A stretch of DNA of 64,000 nt from positions 124,001 through 188,000 of the forward strand of contig JAAVTG010000788.1 of the NCBI GenBank assembly GCA_011947345.1, in the 5' to 3' direction. The notes under the pieces are model-generated. The model worked only from the letters and a program-made list of their open reading frames with translations. It was not told where the DNA came from and searched no databases. The translations under genes and the position numbers were made by a program. Positions within the stretch are counted from its first letter, which is position 1. Every line of letters starts with the position of its first letter. The stretch is from Phytophthora quininea. Lineage: Eukaryota; Oomycota; Peronosporomycetes; Peronosporales; Peronosporaceae. Positions 42,460 through 53,869 of the stretch are shown in pieces.

Positions 42460-45400
42460 GTCTTTGCTTCAAGCGACGTTGGGCTTCAAACTCTGCGATC
42501 AAGTCCGGTACTTGTTTCAAATTTTCAACGGGTTCCCAAGTGGGCTTCTCTTCACCCACCTACTCCACAAGGAATTGGGTTTGTCGTTTGTGGCGATGCT
42601 TTCCAAGAAGTCGATGTACGAGTTGACCGACAGTGTCATCAGCGAGGATGACATTGTTTGGCCATGACAAGCGACTTGGTTCCTTGTAGGGCTTCAGTTA
42701 GCCTGTGTTGAAGACTGGATGCAACTTGTTTCCCGACTGGATGTTGAGCTCATATGCATGGTTGTGGATGCGTCGGACAACGCTGTAAGGTCCAATCCAC
42801 TTCGGTCCCAATTTCGACGAATTTAGCAACACTGTGTGTTTTGGGTCCAAATACTGCGTGCATAGGAACACACGATCGCCGACGTGAAATTCTTGCTCTT
42901 GACGGTTGTGGTCGTACACATCTTTCATCCCCTCTTGGGCTTGCACTAGAGCTTCACGACATCGCAAGAGGATTTGCTGCTTGCTTCTCTTGGAATTCGG
43001 CTCCACGTTTGCTGGTGGGCACTCCCTTCAGTTGCTCGGTGGTCAATTGCAGAGGGTTCAATGGGACATACCCCAGGTCTGCTTCGAAGGGAGACATCTT
43101 CGTGCTCGAATTCAGGGTCGAGTTAACAGCAAACTCTGCATTGGCAAGGTGGAGATCCCAGTCGTCCTGCTGTGGTGCCACAAAGCTACGAAGATATTCT
43201 TCCAGTGTCCGATTCATTCGTTCTGTCTGGCCGTCGCCTTGGGCACGATGAGCTGCTGTCATGTCCAGCGCCGTACCGATGGACTTGAAAACGTACTGCC
43301 AGAAAGCAGCTACGAACTTGCGATCTCGATCGGATACGATGCTTGTTGGCATTCCGTGATGTCGCCAGATATGGTTGATGAACAGCCGAGCTACCCCTTC
43401 TGCTGTTACCGTTTTCGTGGTTGGCACGAAGTGGCATCTCTTGGTCAATCGGTCGACAACTACCCAGATCGAGTCTACTTTGCTCTTCGTGCGTGGTAGA
43501 TCGGTGATGAAGTCCATGGAAATGGAAAGCCATCTTTCTTCCGGGATGCGAAGCAGTTCTAGCAGTCCTGGTGGTTTCGTTAACCGTGGCTTGTTCCGAC
43601 GGCATTGCTCACAATCTGCAATGTACTTTTGGATCGACTTGAATATCTTGGACCAGTACCAATTTCGCGCAAGTGTTAGATACGTGCGCTCTGCACCGGG
43701 GTGGCCTCCGTAGTTGGACTCGTAGCACTCGCCAATGATACGTTGGCGAAGCTTCAGCGAGTTGGGAACTACGAGCCGAGGGACATCATCCACTGGAGAT
43801 TGATACCATAATAGGTCCTGCGCCTTGGTGTAGTGCCTGTACTTCTTCCGCTGCTGCTTGGATTTCCGATGGTTCTCCGATTCTGCACGATCGTTGATTG
43901 CTGTCAAGATTGTTCGGATCTCGCGGTCTTTCGAGTACTCCGCTTTGATATCCTTGACCAGATCGGTACCAATTGTTACTTCCGTTATCTCCAGCAGGAA
44001 AGATGTATCGTTGAAGCTGGTGACGCTTAAGTCATGGAAGAACTTCGTATCTGGCTGCAAGTCTGGTCGTCTGCTCAAGGAATCTGCAATACCATTCTTC
44101 GCGCCAGGTAGATACGAGAACGTGGGCTGGTACTCGGCGAGGATGTCATACCATCGCGCAAGATGACGATTTGCCATCTTTTGGGTAAAGAGTCCTTCGA
44201 GACTCTTGTGATCCGTCTCGACGATTGGTGGTTTATCCAAGCAGTATATCCGGAAAGCAGCTAGCGTGTGAACAATGGCTAAGAGTTCCTGCTGCTGCGT
44301 CGGATAGTTAAGCTCCGCTAACTTCATCTTTCTGCTGGTGTAAGCAATCGGTCGCTCTACACCATTGATGACTTGAAACGAAACTCCTCCGACAGCAAAC
44401 TCGCTAGTGTCGGTGCCAAGATGCATGGGCAAGGTAAAGTCCGGCAGATGCAATACCGGTGGGTTGCACAGCCGTCGCTTCAGCTCCTTGAAATGCTTCA
44501 GCTGCTCTTCGTCGAAGTGGATCTTCGCATTACGCTTGGTCTTCTTTTGAGAAGGTTGAACATGCTTGCTGTCAGCGTAGCGAAATCAGGGCAGAAACGC
44601 TGAACGTAACCAGCTAAGCCAAGAAGCTGTGAAGCTCCTCTTGTGTTCGCGGTACGGGCCAGTCCTTGATGGTCTGTACCTTGTCGGGATCCATGCGTAC
44701 AGCATTCAGTCCGATGAAATCTCCAAGGCAAGGAATCTCGTCTGCGCAGAAGACACACTTGGAGAGCTTGATGTACAGCTTATTGTCGCGTAAGATGTCT
44801 AACGTCTTTTGAAGCGCTTCCAAGTGCTCTTCAATCTGCGGCGACTTCGTGAAGATGTAAATGTCGTCGTAGAACGACTTCGTGTTCTCCATCCCACGAA
44901 ACATCTTCGAAGTCAAGCGATGCATTGTTGCCGGCGCATTACAGACTCCCATAGGCAGCGCAAGATATTCCCAGAGTCCGTTTGGTGCTTGAAATGCCGT
45001 GAATTTGATGTCTTCTTCTCGCATGCGAACTTGGTAATACGCTGACATCAAATCCATCGTAGAAAACTAGTATGCTCCCGCCATTGCATCCAGGATGTCT
45101 TCTTTCCTTGTCTTTGGCGGATCGTGTTGGAGTTCAAGTACCGATAGTCATGGACAATCCGCCATCCGACAGGCTTCCGGACACAGAACATTGGTGCAGC
45201 ATGTGGGCTGATACTTGGTGTGATGAGTTTCTTCTTTACCATGTTTTCAACCCAGAGCACTATCTCGCGTTGTTGCTCAGGCGATTGCCGCCACTGTTGC
45301 CGATACATAGCAAGATTTGGATCTTTCACGTCGATCCGGTGCTCGATATCTCGCTTCTCTGGAAGACCCTCAGGAAGTTCGGGACGGAACACCGTGTCCT

Positions 45401-45599
45401 AATACTCCGTCAACAGGTCAAAAGCTGGATTCGACCGGAAACTCTCCCAATCTGTTTCCAGGTAGCGTTGCGCTTTCGCTATTCCGACATTGTCGGGTTG
45501 GTCACGCCGTTGCAGTGAGCGTGCGACGTTCTTAATCATATCATTCGTCAGAACCAACATGAAGTCTGGTTCTTCTGGAGTCTCCGTCTTGATCCTCAA
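42460..45599 (-). pseudogene. Chromovirus Pol: reverse transcriptase, RNase H, integrase, chromodomain
   Basis: Minus strand from about 45600: linker, then TAG at 45399-45401, then RT blocks with FRPELPEGLP and FCVRKPVGWRIVHDY. After a frame change come MDLMSAYYQVRM, LPMGVCNAPAT and FYDDIYIF (the YDD site; here YDDI). RNase H has LGTDTSEFAVGG and ETDHKSLE. Integrase has the H...H...C-x-x-C zinc site (GGHPGAERT ... CEQCRR), then MDFITDLPR, IVSDRD and the catalytic Glu of GDGQTERMN. After a frame change come the GDRVFL and GPYSVV blocks. Beyond TAA 42687-42689, a chromodomain reads TQFLVE, TAG, VGEEKPTWEPVENL. Integrase and RNase H are intact in one 499-codon frame (42954-44453). Confidence 0.9.
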
Positions 45600-45678
45600 G
45601 AACTTCCGAAGTTTTTTCTCGTGATGAATTTGGTCTGCACACCGTTATCATCGACAACACCCATCGTGAACATCTTGT

Positions 45679-46536
45679 CTACGACGGTTCTTTGCCCCGG
45701 ACCTTGCTGCTTTCCTCACGCACTACGTCCTTATCCGAAGGCGAACTCGTGCCATCTTCTAGTGTCGGACCTCCGCTGACTGAAGGTTCTTCTCGTTGTT
45801 CGCAAAAAACACTTGGGGCGCTACTCAACGCAGCTTCACAAACAAGGTTGGGTGGCGACTTCACATCCGTTCCCAGCGCGGCGCCTCGACAGGAATCGGG
45901 TCTTTTCGCTGATAGGCCTTTCGCCCCGACAGATCTCCGAAGCCCGGAGGCATTCACCGGTCCGCCTTCCTTGATCGGTACACCGACCTCACTTGTTCGT
46001 TTGACTCGCTGAGTCTCAGTTGTGGTTCCTTCGATTTTACGATTTCTCCAGTCCACTTTTGGTTCCATATCCTCGAAGAATGGAATTCCCAAGATGCAGT
46101 CAAACTCGTTGGGAATGTCATATACAACGCCGACACACTCGTATGGCTCGGCTAATCCTGTTACGACGAGTTGTAGCAGCAACACTTCCAGTGCTACCTC
46201 GACGATTCGGTTATCTCCCAGTTTGACCCGGATATTCTTGCCACCGAACTTGGTGGTCTTAAACTGGTGCTCATTGACCCATCGTCTCGACACGTAGATT
46301 GTGGTGGCACCACTATCGAGCAGCATGCTCTGTGTCTTGATACGCGTATTGTTCACGGTGATTTCTCCCGACACGGTGAACAGTGGATGCGACTTGTACA
46401 CCAGAGGGTTTTCGCACAGAAGGTAAAGGTTGACATTATCAAGTTTAAGTGTTCCGGCTACGCTCTCGACTACGCCAGGACCCTCGCTCACTGACGCGGT
46501 TTCTCTTTTCCCTGCTTGGCTTGTTCCTTCTTCCAA
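45679..46536 (-). CDS. Chromovirus aspartic protease region
   Basis: This frame of 285 codons carries the retroviral protease signature SMLLDSGATTIYVS (Asp-Ser-Gly), followed by ILGIPFFEDMEP. Its start overlaps the end of the Gag zinc-knuckle frame by 49 bases, the usual arrangement for frameshifted expression of protease-polymerase. The C-terminal part is Ser/Pro-rich linker before reverse transcriptase. Confidence 0.8.
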   Translation of the reverse strand: MEEGTSQAGKRETASVSEGPGVVESVAGTLKLDNVNLYLLCENPLVYKSHPLFTVSGEITVNNTRIKTQSMLLDSGATTIYVSRRWVNEHQFKTTKFGGKNIRVKLGDNRIVEVALEVLLLQLVVTGLAEPYECVGVVYDIPNEFDCILGIPFFEDMEPKVDWRNRKIEGTTTETQRVKRTSEVGVPIKEGGPVNASGLRRSVGAKGLSAKRPDSCRGAALGTDVKSPPNLVCEAALSSAPSVFCEQREEPSVSGGPTLEDGTSSPSDKDVVREESSKVRGKEPS

Positions 46537-47250
46537 TCAAAGCAGTCGGCCTTGATGTGGCCGGGCTTCTCACAGAAGAAACACGTCTTGTCGTCCAAGC
46601 GTCTGGGTCTCGAGCTCGGCTTGAATCGACCCTTTCCGCGGAATGTCTTCCCCTTCGAACGCTTGTCTGAACGTGGATCGTAGTTGCTCCGTTCCTTTGT
46701 CTTAGGTTGGTGATCTTGACGGTCGCGCACCTCTTCCACGAAGTGAGGAACTTCGTACTTGACCACCAGGTCCACAGCGTCGCTCAGCGTCTCGGGGTTC
46801 TCAAGCTTGACGTAGCTTCGCGTCTGAGGCTTAAGCCCGTTAGCGTAGTTCAAGACTTGGTCGAGAACGCTCATGCCTTCCACGCCGAAGATCAGTGCTG
46901 AGTAATCGCCGTTGTAAGTCTCAATGTCCGCCGTTTGCTTGAGGCGTTGCAGCCTCTCGCGCAGTATTGACTGGTAATTCGACGCCTCAAGTGTTGGAGC
47001 ACATGCTCACGGAAAATCCCCATGTGTACTCCTCGCTTCGGCTCGTCGATGACCAGTGGAGAAACCATCCGGATGCCGGCTTCTCCATCGCTGGTCCAGC
47101 GATGCCTGGAAGGCGTGTGGTTGCGTCTTCGATCGCGATGCCGTTGATTCGGCACGCGTTCTCCACTTGAAAGAGCCACTCCCTCACGTCCTCTCCTCGC
47201 TTCCCCGAGAACTTGGGTAGATGGCTGGGAATCTTCGAGCGGTCCGCCAT
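46488..47250 (-). pseudogene. Chromovirus Gag with zinc knuckle (frameshifted)
   Basis: ATG 47250 opens with MADRSKIPSHLPKFSGKRGE and VREWLFQVENACRI, the N-terminal Gag helix typical of gypsy elements. After frame changes near 47060 and 46890 it reads VLDQVLNYANGLKPQTR and finally the zinc knuckle CFFCEKPGHIKADC (C-x2-C-x4-H-x4-C), followed by a Lys-rich tail. Gag packages element RNA in virus-like particles. Confidence 0.8.
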
Positions 47251-47324
47251 CGCTTGAGTGAGTCGATCGATCTCCGCACGAAGTTGGGCGTTCGTCGGAG
47301 GCGTGGGCTTTAAGGGGCTGGGAC

Positions 47325-47340
47325 CAACAAGTGCTACCAG
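47325..47340 (-). other. Primer-binding site of the chromovirus
   Basis: On the minus strand, one base after the 5' LTR, the sequence TGGTAGCACTTGTTGG begins with TGG, as required to pair with the CCA end of a tRNA primer (tRNA end ...GTGCTACCA). Which tRNA it is was not determined. Confidence 0.65.
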
Positions 47341-47523
47341 TTTATCAAAGCGTGGAGGAGCTTTGGGGGAGGGCGGCGTAAACGGAAGTGCCGTCCCCGC
47401 AGTTCAGGCGAATGGAGGTCACGTGGCCTCCTCAGCCGCCCTACGTCTGCGTGTGTATTAACTTAACTATAGCAATAGAAACTTCTATATCAAATCTACC
47501 CCATCCGGATAATTCCGGATACA
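47341..47523 (-). repeat. 5' LTR of the chromovirus
   Basis: 183 bp, identical to 40461-40643 except at two positions. The right target duplication ACCCG follows at 47524-47528. The element promoter should lie here. Confidence 0.93.
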
Positions 47524-47528
47524 ACCCG

Positions 47529-47988
47529 AGTTTTTTTAAGGTACTGTACATACAAGGGGATGGCATGTCTTGTTGTGAGCAGACCTTCGGTGTATGGGCA
47601 TGAGTTAGATATCTTGAGATGAGGAATTCCCAACTCTGTACCACAACCTGTTTTTCGAGATTCCAGCGCTTTGAGCTTGTCTGATTGATCCACCGCGTCA
47701 CCTGGATGGTACCGGAAGAGGAAAACAATGAGGAGAACAGAACACTTGTGGGAGGCTGGTGTACTGTATCGGTGCTGGAGGAGGATAATTCGAGTGAGGA
47801 CTCGAAGGAGCGATGGAATAAACTCTACCCGCAACCCCTCTCCTGAGCCCTCACTCTCTGATTCTCCCCTGTCCAATGCCTAAACTGTACAACACTGTTC
47901 TGTGCACAAGAGAAACCTGAACAGTTTTAATCCATACCAGGCATGACAATATGCTGCTCGTACTTTGAGCATCGGTCACTTCACTACG
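47529..47988. other. Flank of the chromovirus, no gene recognised
   Basis: No supported coding region. Before the element inserted at ACCCG, this was contiguous with 40244-40455, downstream of RxLR copy 1. Confidence 0.4.
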
Positions 47989-49127
47989 TTACGGGGTAAA
48001 CGAGAACAACCTCTCTGGGAATTCCTTGTCGTACGCCCGGTAGTAGGCTCTCCAAATGTCGGCGTTCGGGTCGGTCTTTAACGCCTTGGAATCCAGCTTT
48101 AGCACGGATTTGAGAATCGTATCTGGGCTTTTGGCTTCAACCATCCACAGCTTGAACTGCGCAGCTTGTAGGTTGGTTGCAAACTTTTCCGTGTCTGGAA
48201 CACGTTTCGCTGCTTGAATCATCTGCGCCAATTTGGCGTCTCCATAGCTTTTCGTGAACGTCTCGATCATGGTCGTCGACCTCCTCGGGATCTCCTTGTT
48301 GAAGAGGTTCAGGTACTTCGTCCACGTAGACAGCAAAGGGTTCGTGAGTAGATCGTCTCCGGCCTTGTCGAGGTTGAGCTGCTTGAACAGTTTGGCTGGT
48401 GGGATGGTAAACTGTAGCCACCCTTGAATCAGCTCATTCTTCAACGTCGTCGCCTTGGTAGTCTCCGAAGAAACGAGCAATATCAAGAACCCCGCTTCGC
48501 CGTAGCTTTTGGTGAACATCTCAAGCTCGGTTGATTTCTGGCCAGGGTTTTCTCGTTGTAAAGCTTGAGGTAGCTGGTCCACATAGCAAGCTGAGGACTA
48601 TCGAGAACATCGCCACCTTTGTCGAGTTTTAAAATCGAAAAGAGTTTCTCTGGGGTAGCATGGTAATCGTTGGCTAGCCATATTTTAAGCTGCATAGCTT
48701 CCAATCTCGTTGCCATGGCTTCAGTATTGGGATTCTTCTTTGCGGTGTCCAGCAGCTTGGCCATTTTATCGGCGCCGAAGGTCGACAGCAATTTACTGGC
48801 AATCGTTTCGTCGGCGTCGTTCTTGTTAACCATCGAGACGTAATCGACCCACGTTTTCCACTGCGGAGTCCCGAGAAGTTTGCCTGCTTCGTCGTCGACC
48901 TTAAGCAGTTTAAAGGCTTCGTCGGCGGATTTCCCTTGAGTCTGCCAGAGCTTCAGTTGAACACTCTCCAAAGCATTGTCGAGAAAAGCGAGCCCAGTCC
49001 AGCCTCTCTCTTCGTCGTTGGTTTCCGTCGGTGTTCTTAAAAACCTCTTGGCGTCGATTTCGTGGGTAGAAATGGCACTTGTGAAGAAGGTAGCAACAAC
49101 GAGGAGCACGAGGAGACTGGCACCCAT
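47989..49127 (-). CDS. RxLR-LWY effector, copy 2 (one frameshift)
   Basis: ATG 49127 begins a signal peptide (MGASLLVLLVVATFFTSAIS), then KRFLR (RxLR) and a DEER motif after 11 further residues. LWY-type repeats of about 90 residues follow (VQLKLWQTQGKSADEAFKLL, TPQWKTWVDYVSMVNK, then three more). The frame changes once at the T run 48548-48551 (A run on the coding strand) and resumes with intact repeats to a WRAYYRAYDKEFPE end. It lacks the C-terminal frameshift seen in copies 3-5, so it shows the complete last repeat of the family. RxLR-dEER leaders direct oomycete effectors into host cells; LWY modules are protein-binding helical bundles. Probably a working gene if the T run is a sequencing error. 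Confidence 0.85.
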
Positions 49128-49438
49128 CGTGAATGGAGGTCTTGAATGGGGTGCAGTTGATAGCAAAGTGAGACATCACAAGGTACTCTGCGCCTGGACC
49201 AGCCCGACAAACGGCAACAACAATATTGATTTCCACTCAATTCGCGGGACAACGGTACCAATTCCAACGTCGCCCTGAAACAAGGCCGGCCTGGACGCTC
49301 GTAAATTCCGGGATCCTTTGTTGATAGCATTGAAGAATGCCATCATCCAACTGCGAAAGCGTAGAACATTTTAGTGACCACGACTACAGAACAGCGGCTG
49401 CCATTAATTCCTTTGAAAAAAAAGCATATCTTCCTCCT
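49128..49438. other. Upstream region of RxLR copy 2
   Basis: Carries the promoter of copy 2 on the minus strand. The segment 49331-49361 is similar to 35338-35370. Confidence 0.4.
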
Positions 49439-50664
49439 TCATTCCAAACTTACTGGCTTGAACGAAAACAATTTGCCCGGGAATTCCTCGTCGTAGGCCC
49501 GGTAGTACGCGCGCCAAATGTCTGCGTCGGAGGTTTGCAAGTTCTTCGGGTCCAGTTTCAGCACCTTCGTAAACACGTCGTCGGGGTTCTCTCCAACGGC
49601 GGAGACATCCACTGCTTGAACTGCGCAGACTGCAGGTTGGTAGCGACCTTCTTGGTGTCTTCTGCTGTCGTAGCCTTCTGTAGGATTTGGGCCAAACCAA
49701 CCTCTCCATAGCTGTCTGTAAACGTCTTGAGCATGGACGTTTCCTTTCGAGGGATCGCCTTGTTGAAGAGTTTCATGTACTTGACCCAGTAGACCAACGA
49801 CGGCTGTTTGAGGAGATCATCTCCAGCCTGGTCGAGCTTGAGCTGTTTGAAAATCTTGGCTGGCGGCGTCGTGAACTCCAACCAACTCTGCACCATTTGA
49901 TTCTTCAAGCCAGCGGCACCTGCACTCTTCGCATACTCGGCGGAAAAGAGCAAGTTCATGAACTTCTCTTCACCGTAAATTTTCTGGAAGGTCTCGAGCT
50001 CCGTCGTCTTTTTATCGGGCACTTTTTCGTTGTAAAGTTTGAGGTAGTTGACCCATGAGGCTAACTGGGGACTGTCGAACAGATCGTCCGCCTGTTGTTC
50101 CACCTTGAGCGTCTTGAAAATTTGCTCAGGCGTATTCGAGTAGGTGTTCTTGAGCCAAAACTGGTACTGTGCAGACTCCAGCGTGGTGGCGATGGCTTTA
50201 GTGTTAGCATTCTTCTTGGCAGCGCCCAACATGTTTGCTACCTTATCGACTCCGTACACGCGCATCAACTTGGTGACGATGGTCTGGTCGGCGTCAGTCG
50301 TCTCCACCATGTGCACGTAGGTGACCCACGTCTTCCACTGTGGATTGGTGAAGATTTTGTCGACGACGTCGTCAACCTTCAGCGTGTCGAACGCTTCGTC
50401 TACTTTCTTACCTTGAACGTGCCACAGCTTGAGCTTTGCAGTTTCCACGGCATCGTCAAGTAACGTAAGTCCGGTCCAACCTCGTTCTTCGTCGTTGGAA
50501 TTACTATCGTCTTGGTCTTGGTCTTGAAATGTGTAGGTCTTGGATGTACGTAAGAATCTCGCTTGGATGGAGACCGAATTCGTCGACATCTTCTATTCGG
50601 ATCCTGCATCGACGCTGGCGAAGACGACGAGCGCAGCTACCAGCACGACGTAATGGATACGCAT
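49439..50664 (-). pseudogene. RxLR-LWY effector, copy 3, stop between signal peptide and RxLR
   Basis: ATG 50664 starts the signal peptide (MRIHYVVLVAALVVFASVDA), but TAG 50593-50595 stops the frame after 23 residues. Translation could restart at ATG 50589, which still has RFLR and DEER but no signal. From there the protein equals copy 4 almost residue for residue, including the out-of-frame C-terminal end (MSPPLERTPTTCLRRC) at 49558. Over 1081 bp (49464-50544) it forms an inverted repeat with copy 4 without any gap. As read, it cannot be secreted by the normal route. Confidence 0.85.
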
Positions 50665-50989
50665 TTTTGGAGATGCTGCGAGGCCTCGAGATCGACTTGC
50701 AATGTGTGATTTGTCGAATAGGATAGTACATTCGTCACTTCGTTCCTGAATTTTTAGCGACTTTACATGCCAGATGTATCCTGCACCAACATGTTTGTCA
50801 TTGAAATGAAGCCGGATTCCTGTGTTGATCACTTGCGCAGATCCTTTAGTCACCCCAATTGGTGGTGAGGTGGAACAGTTGACCCACACTTCTCGCCCTC
50901 AAGTCCTCCGACCGTCTTAAGCAATCCTGCATGTCTGCTGTTAAGTTCTGCCGCCGTCCTCATGGGACTCAGTATCAAAATTTCGCCTA

Positions 50990-51345
50990 TCTCTAGTAAG
51001 GTGTTCTTGAGAATTTCACAAGTTTACACCTTTACAAAACAAGACGATAGCTTGGTTACGGGCCAAACGAGAACATTCTCCTGGGAGATTTCGCTGCTGA
51101 AAACATTTCGCGTCTCCGTAATTTTTCGTCGATGGCTTCTTGGAATCTGAGGTTGAGGTACTTCATCTACGTGAACTACAACGGCATTATCACCGGCCTT
51201 GCCAGGGTTGCGCTGCTCGATCAATTTAGCTGGTGAGGTCGAAAACTCTAGCCACCCTTAAACTTGAAATCTCATTCTTCAACGCTGTCGCTTCCGTAGT
51301 CTCCGAAGAAACGAGTAATTTCGATCTCAGTTTGGCATTTTGATT
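50990..51345. pseudogene. RxLR effector relics
   Basis: On the plus strand 50995-51055 reads VFLRISQVYTFTKQDDS, close to the KRFLRTSQVYSFQDQ leader of copy 5. On the minus strand 51220-51345 reads VSSETTEATALKNEI, matching the VSSETTKATTLKNELI part of copy 2. These are pieces of at least two old effector copies in opposite orientation, in the spacer between copies 3 and 4. Confidence 0.6.
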
Positions 51346-51900
51346 TGCCGTTTTGAAGTAGAAATGTGTAGAGAAACTATTGATTTGCTGGCATTCTGAT
51401 CGACTTTTCTGCGCTTAAAGAGCGCAGCACAATTGTAACTCACTCACTACAGTTCTGTATAAAGTGTGCTTTTGAAAAAATGCTGTGCTGCAGAGTCGCC
51501 TGTTCCCCATCTGAAGATGTCCTACTCACCGCCTGAAGTTTTGCTCACACAAGTCATACCATCATCTTCCGCATTTGTACTGTATCGACACGCACTTATC
51601 TGTCTAATGAGCAGTACGGTAAGAATGAAGTTACGTGCAGATGCGGTGGATATCGATCATAGTGTGGCATTTCGATGATTATGAACAGTGTTTACTGTAC
51701 GCTGCCAGCCTCGCGATCGTTAATTGAACCAGATGGCACGATACAATCGTGAGCACGCACTTGTGGTCCAAGCGTAGCGACATCAGAGATTCCACACTCC
51801 CCATCGTAAAGATATCCGGTCGATCTGTTTTCAAAGCGGTCAATTTTACCCGCACCACATTTTGCAACTCGCCCCAGAGCCCTCACAACGTGTTTAAAGC

Positions 51901-53114
51901 ATGGGTATCAATCACGTCGTACTGGTAGCTGCGCTCGCCGTCTTCGCCAGCGTCGATGCAGCATCCGAAGTGAAAATGTCAACAAATTCAGTCCCTAGTG
52001 ATAGAAGGCTCTTACGTGCTTCCAAGACCTACACATTTCAAGACCAAGACCAAGACGATAGTAATTCCAACGACGAAGAACGAGGTTGGACCGGACTTAC
52101 GTTACTTGACGATGCCGTGGAAACTGCAAAGCTCAAGCTGTGGCACGTTCAAGGTAAGAAAGTAGACGAAGCGTTCGACACGCTGAAGGTTGACGACGTC
52201 GTCGACAAAATCTTCACCAATCCACAGTGGAAGACGTGGGTCACCTACGTGCACATGGTGGAGACGACTGACGCCGACCAGACCATCGTCACCAAGTTGA
52301 TGCGCGTGTACGGAGTCGATAAGGTAGCAAACATGTTGGGCGCTGCCAAGAAGAATGCTAACACTAAAGCCATCGCCACCACGCTGGAGTCTGCACAGTA
52401 CCAGTTTTGGCTCAAGAACACCTACTCGAATACGCCTGAGCAAATTTTCAAGACGCTCAAGGTGGAACAACAGGCGGACGATCTGTTCGACAGTCCCCAG
52501 TTAGCCTCATGGGTCAACTACCTCAAACTTTACAACGAAAAAGTGCCCGATAAAAAGACGACGGAGCTCGAGACCTTCCAGAAAATTTACGGTGAAGAGA
52601 AGTTCATGAACTTGCTCTTTTCCGCCGAGTATGCGAAGAGTGCAGGTGCCGCTGGCTTGAAGAATCAAATGGTGCAGAGTTGGTTGGAGTTCACGACGCC
52701 GCCAGCCAAGATTTTCAAACAGCTCAAGCTCGACCAGGCTGGAGATGATCTCCTCAAACAGCCGTCGTTGGTCTACTGGGTCAAGTACATGAAACTCTTC
52801 AACAAGGCGATCCCTCGAAAGGAAACGTCCATGCTCAAGACATTTACAGACAGCTATGGAGAGGTTGGTTTGGCCCAAATCCTACAGAAGGCTACGGCAG
52901 CAGAAGACACCAAGAAGGTCGCTACCAACCTACAGTCTGCGCAGTTCAAGCAGTGGATGTCTCCGCCGTTGGAGAGAACCCCGACGACGTGTTTACGAAG
53001 GTGCTGAAACTGGACCCGAAGAACTTGCAAACCTCCGACGCAGACATTTGGCGCGCGTACTACCGGGCCTACGACGAGGAATTCCCGGGCAAATTGTTTT
53101 CCTTCAGACCGTAG
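51901..53114 (+). CDS. RxLR-LWY effector, copy 4
   Basis: ATG 51901 encodes signal peptide MGINHVVLVAALAVFASVDA, then RRLLR and DEER, then four LWY-type repeats, each with a KLW.VQG, TPQWKTW or SPQLASW type start and a LKVE/LKLD helix. The open frame ends at 53007 in a tail MSPPLERTPTTCLRRC. In the next frame the expected last half repeat (WRAYYRAYDEEFPGKLF) runs to TAG 53112-53114. The same frame change occurs in copies 1, 3 and 5. Comparison with copy 2, which stays in frame at this point, suggests loss of 4 bp from a GATGGATG tandem at about 52955. Whether the short or the extended protein is made cannot be decided from sequence. Confidence 0.85.
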
Positions 53115-53869
53115 AGATAACATTTCTTCAAATAGAACTAACAGTAAATCACTTCCTTTGGTAGTTTTTAACGACCATTCCAGCATTTCCTCTAGTAAAG
53201 ATGGTAGATGCGTGTTGATTCCTGCGAAAACGGAGCCCAAAATCAAGCGGTCAACACTTGCGCAGATCCTCTAGTTACACAACAATTGTCGAGACCTCCT
53301 AGAATGAAACCTGAAAGTCCCAGCCTGTGTGGGGCCTGGGTAGGCGACATTTATCGGTGTTGGTATCAGGAGGGAACCACGAAACTTAAGCACAATGCGA
53401 CCCGTTGTTATTTTGCACTTGCCATCTCCATCGTTGGGGTGGTGATAGAATGAGTTTTCACTGAAACCCTGAAAACCTGACAGCAGTTGTCAGCTGCTGC
53501 TGCATTGATCCAAAGACACATCCAAAGATGCATGTACGTTACTCACAGCTTGAGGTGCGGCAGCACTGTCTAGCGTTCCAATAATAAGCAATGTTCTCGT
53601 CAGCAAATGCTGGCCACCACTGCGAAAAAGACAACCAAGGGTGCACTACAGTTCTTGAAGTACAGAGTTGACTTTATCACTGACTGAGAACTTATATAAT
53701 TTTGCTGTGCGATCTCCCAATGCTTCTTGGATGCCTGGTGACCCAGCTCCATCTGGCGGTGAGCGCACCATCGCAGAGAGATCTTGTCGATCGGTTGTGT
53801 GCAGGAAACGTATCCCCACACTTACTTTGCGACTCGCGCTCGAGTGCTCCGAGCCTCTTTAAAGTAATT
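53115..53869. other. Intergenic between RxLR copies 4 and 5
   Basis: No supported gene. The stretch directly upstream of 53870 should be the promoter of copy 5. Confidence 0.4.

Larger units (their letters stand above)
40456..47528 (-). mobile_element. Full-length Ty3/gypsy chromovirus with 5-bp target duplication
   Basis: Two 183-bp LTRs (40461-40643 and 47341-47523) differ at 2 positions. The 5-bp target duplication ACCCG is at 40456-40460 and 47524-47528. In minus orientation the order is LTR, primer-binding site, Gag with zinc knuckle, protease, reverse transcriptase, RNase H, integrase, chromodomain, polypurine tract, LTR. The coding part is broken by frameshifts and stops although the LTRs are young. 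A plus-strand reading frame lies between pol and the 3' LTR. The element sits between RxLR copy 1 and copies 2-5. Confidence 0.93.
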
